This document shows positions 35,600 to 43,696 of a stretch of DNA of 64,000 bases, in pieces. The notes below the pieces were generated by a model. It did no database searches. It was not told the origin of the DNA and saw nothing but the letters and a program-made list of their open reading frames with translations. This stretch comes from Pilosibacter fragilis. GTDB lineage: Bacteria > Bacillota > Clostridia > Lachnospirales > Lachnospiraceae. The translations under genes were made by a program, and so were the position numbers. The number at the start of each line of letters is the position of its first letter. The stretch's first letter is position 1. The DNA is taken from NCBI RefSeq assembly GCF_032490495.1, contig NZ_JAVYJB010000005.1:1-64000 (forward strand), read 5' to 3'.

Positions 35600-37366
35600 T
35601 TATGCGTTGCGCTCGATGACGGAATTGTAGAAGTCATCGATCTGCTTCTTATAGTCGTCAAACATGTCGAGACGGTCATTCGGGACGTCATATTTGATGG
35701 CAATGATCTTCTCAAAGATCTTTTCTTCTTTGAGGACGGATACCGGCATGCCCATGGCAACGAGGGCACGGGATTTTTTATAGAGATAAAGGATGATCTC
35801 CATCATCTTAAACTGCTTTTTCAGCGGAACGCAGGTATCTTCCTTATGGAAAGCGTTCTGCTGAAGGAAACCGAGACGGATAACCTTGGCGATCTCGAGA
35901 ACGAGCTTCTGGTCATCAGGGAGAACATCGGATCCGATCAGTTTTACGATCTCCATCAGGCTGCTTTCCTGATTCAGGATCGTGACGAGCTGGTTACGGT
36001 AATTGACAAAGTTTTTATCCACATGCTCAGAGTACCAGGAAGAAAGATCCGTGAGGTATTCCGAGTAGCTGGTCAGCCACTGGATCGCCGGGAAGTGTCT
36101 CGCGTAGGCGAGGTTCTTATCAAGTCCCCAGAAGCAGCGGACGAAACGCTTGGTGTTCTGTGTGACCGGCTCGGAGAAATCGCCGCCCTGCGGGGATACG
36201 GCTCCGATGATGGATACGGAACCTTCCGTTCCGTTTAAGTTCTGGACCATTCCGGCACGCTCATAGAACTGGGACAGCCGGGATGCCAGATAAGCCGGGA
36301 AACCTTCCTCGGCCGGCATCTCCTCCAGACGGCCGGAGAGCTCACGGAGCGCCTCTGCCCAACGGGAGGTGGAGTCTGCCATGATCGCTACGTTGTATCC
36401 CATGTCGCGGTAGTATTCTGCAAGTGTCAGGCCGGAGTAAAGACTCGCCTCACGGGCGGCAACCGGCATGTTGGAGGTATTGGCGATCAACGTAGTCCGC
36501 TCCATCAGTGGGTTTCCACTCTTCGGGTCGATCAGCTCGCTGAATTCCTCCAGAACCTGTGTCATTTCATTTCCACGCTCGCCGCAGCCGATGTAGATGA
36601 TGATATCGGCATCAGACCACTTGGCGATCTGGTGCTGGGTCATGGTCTTTCCGGTACCGAATCCGCCCGGGATCGCCGCCGTGCCGCCCTTTGCGAGCGG
36701 GAACAGGGTGTCAAGGATACGCTGTCCTGTGATCAGCGGTTTGGATGCCGGATAGCGCTTTACGGTCGGACGCGGGATGCGGATCGGCCATTTCTGTGTC
36801 ATAGTGATGGTTTTTTCTGTTCCGTCCTTTGTCATAAGAGTGATCAATGTATCATTGATCGTATATTCACCGTCGGAGACAACGGAGAGGACATCGCCCT
36901 CCAGATCCGGCGGGATCATGACTTTATGGGTAATGGCTCTCGTCTCCGGGACCTCCGCGATGATGGTGCCGCCGTAGACATGATCACCGCGCTTTACGGT
37001 CATGTGGGTCTGCCATTTCTTTTCTGTATCAAGGGATGTTACATGAACACCGCGGTCAATATAATAGCCGCTTGATTTTTTGATCGCGGCTAACGGACGT
37101 TCGATTCCATCAAAAATATTTGTGATAATGCCGGGGGCAAGTGTGACGGAGACAGGAGCTCCTGTTCCTGTGACCGGCTCTCCGGGCTTCAGACCTGTGG
37201 TCTCCTCATAGACCTCGATCGTTGTGCGTTCGGAGGTCAGTCCGATGACCTCGCCGACGAGGTTTGCCTCTCCGACGTAGACCATCTCATTCATCTGAAA
37301 ACCGGAATCACCGGCAATATAGACGATCGGGCCGTTGATTCCGTAAATTGTGCCTTTTGCAGCCAT
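35600..37366 (-). CDS. ntpA: V/A-type ATPase subunit A (catalytic head)
   Basis: 588 residues, the usual length. It hydrolyses or makes ATP at the A/B interface. An N-terminal barrel is followed by the family-specific insertion (about 110-200), then the P-loop GGFGTGKTMTQHQIAKW, Walker B in NVAIMADSTSRWAEALRE, and the catalytic Glu in CGERGNEMTQ. I chose ATG 37366 since GGAGG lies 8 bases before it; the longer frame to 37381 begins inside that site. A repeat element (37396-37457) lies just upstream, between subunits E and A. Confidence 0.96.
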   Translation of the reverse strand: MAAKGTIYGINGPIVYIAGDSGFQMNEMVYVGEANLVGEVIGLTSERTTIEVYEETTGLKPGEPVTGTGAPVSVTLAPGIITNIFDGIERPLAAIKKSSGYYIDRGVHVTSLDTEKKWQTHMTVKRGDHVYGGTIIAEVPETRAITHKVMIPPDLEGDVLSVVSDGEYTINDTLITLMTKDGTEKTITMTQKWPIRIPRPTVKRYPASKPLITGQRILDTLFPLAKGGTAAIPGGFGTGKTMTQHQIAKWSDADIIIYIGCGERGNEMTQVLEEFSELIDPKSGNPLMERTTLIANTSNMPVAAREASLYSGLTLAEYYRDMGYNVAIMADSTSRWAEALRELSGRLEEMPAEEGFPAYLASRLSQFYERAGMVQNLNGTEGSVSIIGAVSPQGGDFSEPVTQNTKRFVRCFWGLDKNLAYARHFPAIQWLTSYSEYLTDLSSWYSEHVDKNFVNYRNQLVTILNQESSLMEIVKLIGSDVLPDDQKLVLEIAKVIRLGFLQQNAFHKEDTCVPLKKQFKMMEIILYLYKKSRALVAMGMPVSVLKEEKIFEKIIAIKYDVPNDRLDMFDDYKKQIDDFYNSVIERNA

Positions 37367-37395
37367 GTTGATTTCCTCCAAAAATGTTATAAAAA

Positions 37396-37457
37396 GTAAC
37401 TGTCCGGCAGGTCTGCGCGTGTACCGCGCTGCCTGCGGAAACGTATCGCACAGTTAC
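37396..37457. repeat. Inverted-repeat element between subunits E and A
   Basis: Ends GTAACTGT (37396-37403) and ACAGTTAC (37450-37457) are perfect inverted repeats around a GC-rich inner hairpin (CCGGCAG... / ...CTGCCTGCGG). The ends match those of repeat family A. The subunit E stop codon (37454-37456) is formed by the right arm. Confidence 0.65.
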
Positions 37458-38026
37458 AGTGAGAACTGGAAGTCCTGTTCAGCTTCTTTAAGCTTCGTCT
37501 CAAAGGAGTTATCGATCAGGATATTTTTCGAGGCGATGACGGCCCGCGTGCCGCCGAGAAACGGGTACTGGCTGACGCGGATGTCGCAGTCGGTCCTTAA
37601 GGATAAAAGATTCTGCTTTTCCCTGTCGGACGGGTCGATATAGATATGGATCTCACTGGATCCTGCAAATGCTTTTTCTTTTTTGATCTGCGCCTCTAAG
37701 AGTGCGTCATATTTCGGGGTCTCCATGAACCGCGCCAGTTTGTCGCGAAGCTCAGAGAAGACTTTTCCGCGGAGTTCCTCATCTTTTCTGCTGTAGGAAC
37801 GGCGGATCTCGATCTGGCCTAAGGACAGGTTTTTGTTGGTCTCCCGTGCGATCCGCTCTTTTTCGGCAGCGATCTGCAATGCTGCCTGCTTTCTGGCGTT
37901 TTCTTTATGCTCATTCAGGATCTTTTCCTCATAAGCAGTATAATCAGAGACTGCCTGCTCGTATTTCTTTAATGCGTCGCCTGTGCAGATGTCTTCAAAA
38001 TGCTGTAACTTTTCTTCGGTTGTCAA
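37454..38026 (-). CDS. ntpE: V/A-type ATPase subunit E (peripheral stalk)
   Basis: 190 residues from the chosen start. A long N-terminal coiled coil (about 1-100) is followed by a C-terminal globular domain ending RAVIASKNILIDNSFETKL, which caps the head. This is the typical subunit E pattern. The frame is open to 38107, but that extension runs through a GC-rich hairpin. TTG 38026 has AAGGAGG seven bases upstream and begins TTEEKLQHFED, so I take TTG as the start. The stop codon lies inside a repeat-like inverted end. Confidence 0.85.
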   Translation of the reverse strand: MTTEEKLQHFEDICTGDALKKYEQAVSDYTAYEEKILNEHKENARKQAALQIAAEKERIARETNKNLSLGQIEIRRSYSRKDEELRGKVFSELRDKLARFMETPKYDALLEAQIKKEKAFAGSSEIHIYIDPSDREKQNLLSLRTDCDIRVSQYPFLGGTRAVIASKNILIDNSFETKLKEAEQDFQFSL

Positions 38027-38059
38027 AGCAGCCACCTCCTTGATTCCAATATCGATCTG

Positions 38060-38100
38060 CAGCGGTTCCGGATCGCTGTTGCCTGCGGACGGAACCGCTG
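38060..38100. repeat. 11-bp hairpin between subunits F and E
   Basis: CAGCGGTTCCG / CGGAACCGCTG with a 19-base loop; no T-run. It lies in the 82-base gap between the F stop and the TTG start of E and so is an mRNA structure in the operon. Confidence 0.6.
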
Positions 38101-38108
38101 TGTGCATA

Positions 38109-38417
38109 CTATAACTTTAGTCCGATCGCGTCATTTACATATGCCGTGATGAAATCGGGCCGCCGTCCTGTTCCGTGGCGGTCCGGAATTTCGATGAGAA
38201 GCGGCTTTTTATGTTCTGTGCGTACCGTCTTAACCAGCTCCGGATACTTCTTTCCGAGAGCTTCGGTGAGCAGGATGATCCCGATATTTTTGTCTTTTAA
38301 CACTTCGTTCAACGCCTTTTCCAGCGTTTCTTTTTCATTTGCGATCACACCGTCCACGCCCGCCAGCCGCATGCCGGTCAGCGTGTCAGTGTTATCGCTG
38401 ATCAAATACATTCTCAT
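38109..38417 (-). CDS. V/A-type ATPase subunit F (central stalk)
   Basis: 102 residues, matching the small subunit F (NtpG in Enterococcus) that binds subunit D in the rotor and regulates activity. It has a Rossmann-like layout: MRMYLISDNTDTLTGMRLAG, then IGIILLTEALGKKYPELV, and a C-terminal helix FITAYVNDAIG. GGAGA precedes the ATG. It sits between K and E, the standard order. Confidence 0.92.
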   Translation of the reverse strand: MRMYLISDNTDTLTGMRLAGVDGVIANEKETLEKALNEVLKDKNIGIILLTEALGKKYPELVKTVRTEHKKPLLIEIPDRHGTGRRPDFITAYVNDAIGLKL

Positions 38418-38462
38418 AGCCGGTCTCCATTCCTGGTAATAGTTCAGCCATGTTGTCAGGCA

Positions 38463-38894
38463 TTAAAGTTTACCGATGATCATGAAGGAGATGATAAGTC
38501 CGTACAGGCAGACACCTTCGGCAAGACCTACGAAGATAAGAGATTTACCAAGAATGGAGGAATCCTCACTGATAGCGCCAAGTGCTGCGGATGCTGCCGC
38601 AGAAACGGCAACGCCGCCGCCGATACAGGAAAGGCCGGTGGAAAGAGCAGCTGCGATGTAGCCCATACCGGTGGAGATGCCGCCGGCTGCAGCTGTGGAT
38701 TCGGCTGCGAATGCAGTGCCGCCAAAGAGTACGCAGACAGCGAAGAGCATGGTTCCGAAGAACATTACGGTGTTGGCCGCGAGGGCTGTTTTATAGCGTC
38801 CTTTTGTCTTTTCACCTGCGGCGAAAGCTCCGAAGGGGACAGCAATGCTGAAGATAAGTGCAACGGTTAAAAGAAGTTTTACTGCGATTGTCAT
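38463..38894 (-). CDS. ntpK: V/A-type ATPase subunit K (proteolipid c-ring)
   Basis: 143 residues forming two helical hairpins (four membrane helices). The ion-carrying carboxylate is Glu126 in helix 4 (VGLAEGVCLYGLII). The first hairpin has no matching acid, as in other Firmicutes K subunits of this length. Whether Na+ or H+ is moved is unclear: I do not see an obvious copy of the Gln/Thr pattern of the Enterococcus hirae Na+ site. AGGAGG precedes the ATG. Confidence 0.93.
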   Translation of the reverse strand: MTIAVKLLLTVALIFSIAVPFGAFAAGEKTKGRYKTALAANTVMFFGTMLFAVCVLFGGTAFAAESTAAAGGISTGMGYIAAALSTGLSCIGGGVAVSAAASAALGAISEDSSILGKSLIFVGLAEGVCLYGLIISFMIIGKL

Positions 38895-38932
38895 GACGAT
38901 GACCTCCTAAAATCTGTATTTTACCATTTATT

Positions 38933-39065
38933 GTAACGATTCAGTGCCTTCATAGTTACACGCAAAAATCCATTCCGGATCAGCTTCGCTGATGGGATTT
39001 TTGCCTTCCAGCCTATGTTTTATTACGGTCAGCGCAGCAAGTGCGCAGACCTACTGAACAGTTAC
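38933..39065. repeat. Dispersed structured repeat, family A, copy 2 (complete, 133 bp)
   Basis: It has imperfect inverted ends GTAACGATTCAGT and ACTGAACAGTTAC (11 of 13 pair). Inside are the 27-nt end hairpin (38933-38959), the 9-bp outer stem and the inner ATCAGC/GCTGAT hairpin. It matches 1-117 in reverse over about 118 bases with about five differences. It lies inside the V-ATPase operon between subunits I and K, and no gene is broken. Confidence 0.8.
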
Positions 39066-39074
39066 CATTTATTC

Positions 39075-41003
39075 TTATTTCTCGTAGAACGGTTTAAATT
39101 CCCGGCCGCTTCCTTTATAGAACCGGCTGAACAGCTCGTAGTACTCGAGACGGAGTACCTGGATCCCGACGATCAGGCCCTCCATGCCGCACACGAACAG
39201 GTTTCCGAGAACAATGACCGGTATGGACGGTGTTCCGGACTCTGCACCTGCGAGCATTAAAACAACCTGCATCATGGCTGCGTGGCTGACGGCGAAGGCG
39301 CCCACACGGACGAAGGAAAGCGTGTTGGAGAAGTAGCTTAAGAGTACTTCAAACAGCTCGAAAAATCCCTGTGTGATGAACATTCCCACGCCACCGGAGA
39401 TCTTCTCAGATTTCTTTTCCAGAACTGCTGTGAGCGGTTCCTTAAAGAACATCACGAGAAGCGGCAGGACGAACATGATGATCAGGACCGCTGCAGCCGG
39501 AAGTGTATGTCCGCTCATGAACATTACGATGGTGGCTGCAAGACTGAAATAAAAGACGAAGCCTGCGAGACCGTTTGTATCGAACCAGGTCTTTTCGGTG
39601 TCATGGTTCTTAAAGCTCGTAATCATGTTTAAGATCATCGTAAAGAGGATGACTCCCATGCCGAGAGCAATGGCAACGACGAACACGGTGTTCAGACGAC
39701 CTACAAACGGAAGATCCGTCATGGCTTCGGTCGGCTTTAACCACAGCGCCGGAATCACATCTTCAAATCCGAAGACGCTTCCGAAGAGGCATCCGAAGAT
39801 CGTCGAGAAGAATCCGCAGCAGGAGATGATGGCTGCCAGATCGATCTTTTTGAACTTATAGAGCAGGAAACCGCCGATCAGAAGGACAAGTCCCTGTCCG
39901 GCATCTCCGAACATGAAGCCGAAGAAGATGGAGTAGGTGATGGCGATCAGAAGCGTCGGATCAAACTCGTCGTAGGACGGAAGTCCGTACATCTTTACGA
40001 ACATCTCAAACGGCCGCAGCAGCGGAATGTTTTTTAACTTGGTGGGCGGAATGCTGGTCACGTGCTCTTTGCTGTCCTCTAAGACGAAGAAGGTGTCTGC
40101 GTCTTTTGCGAGATCCCTGTGGAGAGCTTCCGCGTCCTCTTTTGTCATCCAGCCGCAGAGAATGTAGAACGGATGATCCTTATCATGGGTGCATGCCGCA
40201 TACTTTCTCACATTGAAGTTTGCTTCATAGGATTTCAGCACCTGGCTGGCATCCCGGAGACTGGTCTGTCTCGTCAGCAGGTACCCGGAATCTTTTGCGT
40301 CCAGGGCCTGTTCCTTTGCTTTCAGATTTGCAAGCTCGTTTTCCAGACGTTCGACCTCGGTCTTCGGGGTTCCGGCGTACTCATCCGGGAGATAGATCCT
40401 CTCGAACTGCAGGGACGAGAAGACGGTGTCGATCCGGTCGGAGGTGATATCCGGTGTGAAGTAGAGCAAAGAAATATAGTGGTCTGATTCGTGGCATTTG
40501 AACAGGATCGTCTCATCCGAGCGGTCGGCGAATGCCTGAAGCTGCGGGAAGCTTTCCTTTCTGATACGTCCGAACCGGTATTTGATGTGCTTCAGCTTCA
40601 GAATTGCCGGAATATCGAAGTCCAGTTCCACGTAGAGGCGTACCTGCTCCAACAGGGAAGAGACTTCTTTTTCTTTTGCCTTTAAGGACTCCCGCTCCTC
40701 ATCGGAGGCGGCGAGCTCCGTATCCATGTCATTTACAAGTGTGATGGCGTTCTCCACGGGCATTGTTCCGGTGGAAATCTCCTGCTGTTTTGCGCCGGGA
40801 CAGGAAGCGAGAAGTTTCTGCGCTTTCTGAAGCGGTTCCCGGTATGGATTGGTTCCGGGATATGGTTCTAATTTTGATGCGGATCTTAATTCGGTCAGCG
40901 CGTTTTCCAGCTGGATCTCATAGTGGGAGAGATACTGGTTGACCATTCGGTCCAGATCGTTCTTTGGCCCGGAGATGCTAACGAATTTCATTTTTTCGAT
41001 CAC
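39075..41003 (-). CDS. ntpI: V/A-type ATPase subunit I (membrane stator, a-subunit)
   Basis: 642 residues. An N-terminal cytoplasmic half (about 1-310) with two helical hairpins anchors the peripheral stalks; the C-terminal half has seven or eight membrane helices forming the ion half-channels. The essential Arg sits in NTLSFVRVGAFAVSHAAMM. The start is GTG 41003 (VIEKMKFVSISG), with AAGGGGG about 11 bases upstream. It is 18 bases after subunit C. A family A repeat separates it from subunit K. Confidence 0.94.
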   Translation of the reverse strand: MIEKMKFVSISGPKNDLDRMVNQYLSHYEIQLENALTELRSASKLEPYPGTNPYREPLQKAQKLLASCPGAKQQEISTGTMPVENAITLVNDMDTELAASDEERESLKAKEKEVSSLLEQVRLYVELDFDIPAILKLKHIKYRFGRIRKESFPQLQAFADRSDETILFKCHESDHYISLLYFTPDITSDRIDTVFSSLQFERIYLPDEYAGTPKTEVERLENELANLKAKEQALDAKDSGYLLTRQTSLRDASQVLKSYEANFNVRKYAACTHDKDHPFYILCGWMTKEDAEALHRDLAKDADTFFVLEDSKEHVTSIPPTKLKNIPLLRPFEMFVKMYGLPSYDEFDPTLLIAITYSIFFGFMFGDAGQGLVLLIGGFLLYKFKKIDLAAIISCCGFFSTIFGCLFGSVFGFEDVIPALWLKPTEAMTDLPFVGRLNTVFVVAIALGMGVILFTMILNMITSFKNHDTEKTWFDTNGLAGFVFYFSLAATIVMFMSGHTLPAAAVLIIMFVLPLLVMFFKEPLTAVLEKKSEKISGGVGMFITQGFFELFEVLLSYFSNTLSFVRVGAFAVSHAAMMQVVLMLAGAESGTPSIPVIVLGNLFVCGMEGLIVGIQVLRLEYYELFSRFYKGSGREFKPFYEK

Positions 41004-41020
41004 AGAGCATACCCCCTTTT

Positions 41021-42076
41021 CTAACTTTCTGCCAGGCAGGTGAGAATTTCTGAACTGCCAAGGCTGTAACGGATCCCCTCAACGGTGGTGATGATTTTTC
41101 TGATCTCTTCTTCCTTAAAATAGAAGTAGCTGTTTAACGCAGCCGCGGAATACGGATCATTCCGTCCGGATTTGCTGTACACAGCATCCAGAAGCGCCCG
41201 GAACAGGGAATGCAGTTCCGGATTCTCCTGCTGTTCGCCGGATGCCCGAAAGATCCGGTTTCCGTAGCGGGTCCCCTTTAGGATCCGGTCAAATTCCTCT
41301 ATAGACGGCGCTTCGGCAAGCTCTCTTGCCTGAGACTTTTTTAAACGGTGCCATACGGGGATCAGAAGCTCCATAATGGCATCGGCAGATAATTTGTAGT
41401 GGCGTTTCGCTCTTGCGAGCCATTCAATATTTAAAAGATCGATCTTTTCACCGGCACAGTCGGCGATGGCCTCCCGGTCGTCTTTTGAAAGCTGGTCTTT
41501 TAAACTTTTCCAGAAACGGATGAAGTACAGGATGTCCAGAGCAGATTCGAACTCAGACAGGGAAGTGATGCCCTGATCCCTTAAGTCCTTTAACGGACCA
41601 TAATAAGGGGTGTTCTGAATGCTGTCCAGATATTCGTCCAGATCTTTTGAATCAGTCAGGGCGGTGAAATCCAGATGGGAGTGCTTTCGGAAGAAGGGCT
41701 CAAAGCTCTTAAAGTTCAAATCTGAGCGTTTTCCGGAAACCGCGTCCCTCAGACACCGTTTCATGACATCGATCTCGAAATGGAGAAAGTAGAGATCCAG
41801 AAATTTTCTCTGGGTTCCGTTTGCGAATCGGAACAGCCTTGAGAAATCACCATAGAGGGAGTGCCACAAAAGCTCTTCGATCTTACTTCTGTGGAGTTCC
41901 TCATTTTCGACACCGGAAAAAACATCCCTGTAGGCGGGAGAACTTTTCAGGTATTCGACCGCAGCCGGTACATTCTCCATTCCCGCGAGGACCGAGAACT
42001 CATCATCCGTGAGGAAATGCCCGCGCATCGCGGCAAGCTTGGCAGCGATCGCACTGTAAGTGATGAGACTTCTCAT
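41021..42076 (-). CDS. ntpC: V/A-type ATPase subunit C (d-type socket)
   Basis: 351 residues, largely helical. It is the funnel that connects the c-ring to the central stalk (subunit d in eukaryotes). It shows the family repeats with LTDDEFSVLAGMENVPAAVEYLKSSPAYRDVF and a second copy near TSLSEFESALDILYFIRFWKSL. GAGGTG precedes the ATG. The stop of the stalk gene before it is three bases away, so they are coupled. Confidence 0.9.
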   Translation of the reverse strand: MRSLITYSAIAAKLAAMRGHFLTDDEFSVLAGMENVPAAVEYLKSSPAYRDVFSGVENEELHRSKIEELLWHSLYGDFSRLFRFANGTQRKFLDLYFLHFEIDVMKRCLRDAVSGKRSDLNFKSFEPFFRKHSHLDFTALTDSKDLDEYLDSIQNTPYYGPLKDLRDQGITSLSEFESALDILYFIRFWKSLKDQLSKDDREAIADCAGEKIDLLNIEWLARAKRHYKLSADAIMELLIPVWHRLKKSQARELAEAPSIEEFDRILKGTRYGNRIFRASGEQQENPELHSLFRALLDAVYSKSGRNDPYSAAALNSYFYFKEEEIRKIITTVEGIRYSLGSSEILTCLAES

Positions 42077-42079
42077 AGA

Positions 42080-42391
42080 TCACACCTCGGTCATAGAACG
42101 GAAGAGGGAGTCCACATACCAGGAATGCTTTTCTTCGTAATGCTGTTCCAGGCGGGCGATCTGGTCACCGGCGGCGGTTTTCTGCCTGTCAAGCTCCGCG
42201 GCGGCTTCTGCCTCCATTTTCTGGCGCATGGACTGGATCTCCAGTTCGGTTTCATGATTCAGCTCCTTGTCAAACTGTTTCGTCTTTGCCTCATATTCTG
42301 CTGCAAGAGTTTTTTTCTTGTCAGCAGCGCCGTCTAAGATCGCGACAGTCTTTTCTTCAATCTGGGAGAGCTGATTGATGATATTGTTCAT
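42080..42391 (-). CDS. V/A-type ATPase peripheral stalk subunit (G/H-type)
   Basis: 103 residues, almost all coiled coil rich in Glu, Lys, Gln and Ala (KKKTLAAEYEAKTKQFDKEL and onward). This matches the small stalk subunit (NtpF in Enterococcus, G or H elsewhere) that pairs with subunit E. ATG 42391 has AAAGGAG upstream; the longer frame to 42427 does not. It is the first gene of the operon. Confidence 0.85.
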   Translation of the reverse strand: MNNIINQLSQIEEKTVAILDGAADKKKTLAAEYEAKTKQFDKELNHETELEIQSMRQKMEAEAAAELDRQKTAAGDQIARLEQHYEEKHSWYVDSLFRSMTEV

Positions 42392-42514
42392 TGATTTGTC
42401 TCCTTTCTGAGAAGGATTTTCCCTCATCCGGGGGGATGGGGCCAGAAACCTCGGAGTTTTATGCGGTAAAATTCAAGTCAGGTTTTCCTGGGTGTCTGAC
42501 CCCGGTAACATTAT

Positions 42515-42581
42515 AATATAGCTTGAAAATCAGGAATTTCAAATATATAATAATTATGCTGTTATAACATGAATGTTATAA
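42515..42581 (-). promoter_or_regulatory. V-ATPase operon promoter and LysR-type palindrome
   Basis: On the minus strand, TTGAAA (42542-42537), 16 bases and TATATT (42520-42515) form a promoter with an expected start near 42508. The perfect palindrome TTATAACAT-GA-ATGTTATAA (42562-42581) is centred at about -63, the usual recognition position of LysR activators. The divergent lysR gene starts at 42666. Confidence 0.6.
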
Positions 42582-42665
42582 TAATCGGAAAATGCTATAA
42601 ATGAACAAAAAATTAGCACAAAATTAACATGATCGTTAAGGCGCGAAAGAAAAAGGGGGAATGAT

Positions 42666-43580
42666 ATGGAAATCCAGCAGTTTCGGTATTTTTTGGCGGC
42701 AGCGCGGTATGAAAATCTGACAAAAGCGGCAGAAGATCTGCATATCGCCCAGCCGGCATTGTCCCAGTCCATCAAGCGTCTGGAGACGGAGCTCGGCGTA
42801 AGCCTTTTTGACCGGAAAAATCACCGGATCGAGCTCAACGAACAGGGGAAACTCCTGAAAAAACGCCTGATCCCGATTCTGGAATCCATCGATAATCTAA
42901 AGGATGAGCTCTGGGAGTCGGTTTATTCATCGGAGCGCACGATCTATTTAAATTTCCTGTCCGCGTCGAACCTCATTACGAACAGTATTATTTCCTATCG
43001 GGCCCTGAAACCGGATGTCCAGTTTCAGGTATCCCAGCTTGAGATGACGGAGAGCTGTGATATCCATATCGAATCAAGGATCGCTATATCTGTGACGCCT
43101 CCGCATCCGCAGGAACTTCCGGATGGCGTGGTAAGACGGGAATATCTGAGGGAGGAGATTTTTCTGGCAGTACCGCCGGATTCAAAGTTTGCGAAACATA
43201 AGACCGTCGATCTGCGGGAAGTGAAGGAAGAAAATTTCATCCGTCTCGGAAACGGCTGGCAGCTCCGCGGGATCTGCGATGATTTCTGCCGGAGAGCGGG
43301 GATCCGCCCTCAGGCGGTGTTTGAGAGCAACAGTCCGGAGTCGGTGCGCAACCTGATCGCGGCAGGGCTTGGAATCGGCTTCTGGCCGGAAAAAGCCTGG
43401 GGTGGAAAGCCGGGGCATGGTGTTGTCCTGATCCCGATCCGTTACCCGAACTGCAGGCGTGACCTGGTGGTCACGGTGTTTGAGCAGGCAGGAAATAAGC
43501 CGGTGGTGGATGAGTTTGTGAATTATTTCTGTAAGTATTTTGAGAAAGACCCGTCGGGGATGGGAGATGTGACGGTGTAA
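42666..43580 (+). CDS. LysR-family transcriptional regulator
   Basis: 304 residues with an N-terminal helix-turn-helix (MEIQQFRYFLAAARYENLTK, IAQPALSQSIKRLETELGVSLF) and an effector domain from about 90. AAGGGGG precedes the ATG. It is divergent from the V-ATPase operon, and a perfect 20-base dyad lies between them. Control of the ATPase genes is therefore likely, but no effector can be named. Confidence 0.9.
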   Translation: MEIQQFRYFLAAARYENLTKAAEDLHIAQPALSQSIKRLETELGVSLFDRKNHRIELNEQGKLLKKRLIPILESIDNLKDELWESVYSSERTIYLNFLSASNLITNSIISYRALKPDVQFQVSQLEMTESCDIHIESRIAISVTPPHPQELPDGVVRREYLREEIFLAVPPDSKFAKHKTVDLREVKEENFIRLGNGWQLRGICDDFCRRAGIRPQAVFESNSPESVRNLIAAGLGIGFWPEKAWGGKPGHGVVLIPIRYPNCRRDLVVTVFEQAGNKPVVDEFVNYFCKYFEKDPSGMGDVTV

Positions 43581-43620
43581 GAATGTAGTATAAATGAAAA
43601 AAGAACTCTGAAGTCAGCAA

Positions 43621-43650
43621 TAGGGCGGGATCCATCGGAATCCCGCCCTA
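43621..43650. terminator. Hairpin between convergent genes
   Basis: 11-bp stem TAGGGCGGGAT / ATCCCGCCCTA with an 8-base loop. The T-run is weak on both sides, but the position after lysR and after the convergent SH3 gene fits a shared terminator. Confidence 0.6.
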
Positions 43651-43696
43651 AATATTGGCTTTAGAGCTTTTTTGAATTTGATATTCCAATAAGTTA

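Noticed and set aside
35846..37075. Two antisense frames (130 and 147 residues) in ntpA
   Set aside because: They lie wholly within a certain catalytic subunit gene and lack any family feature.
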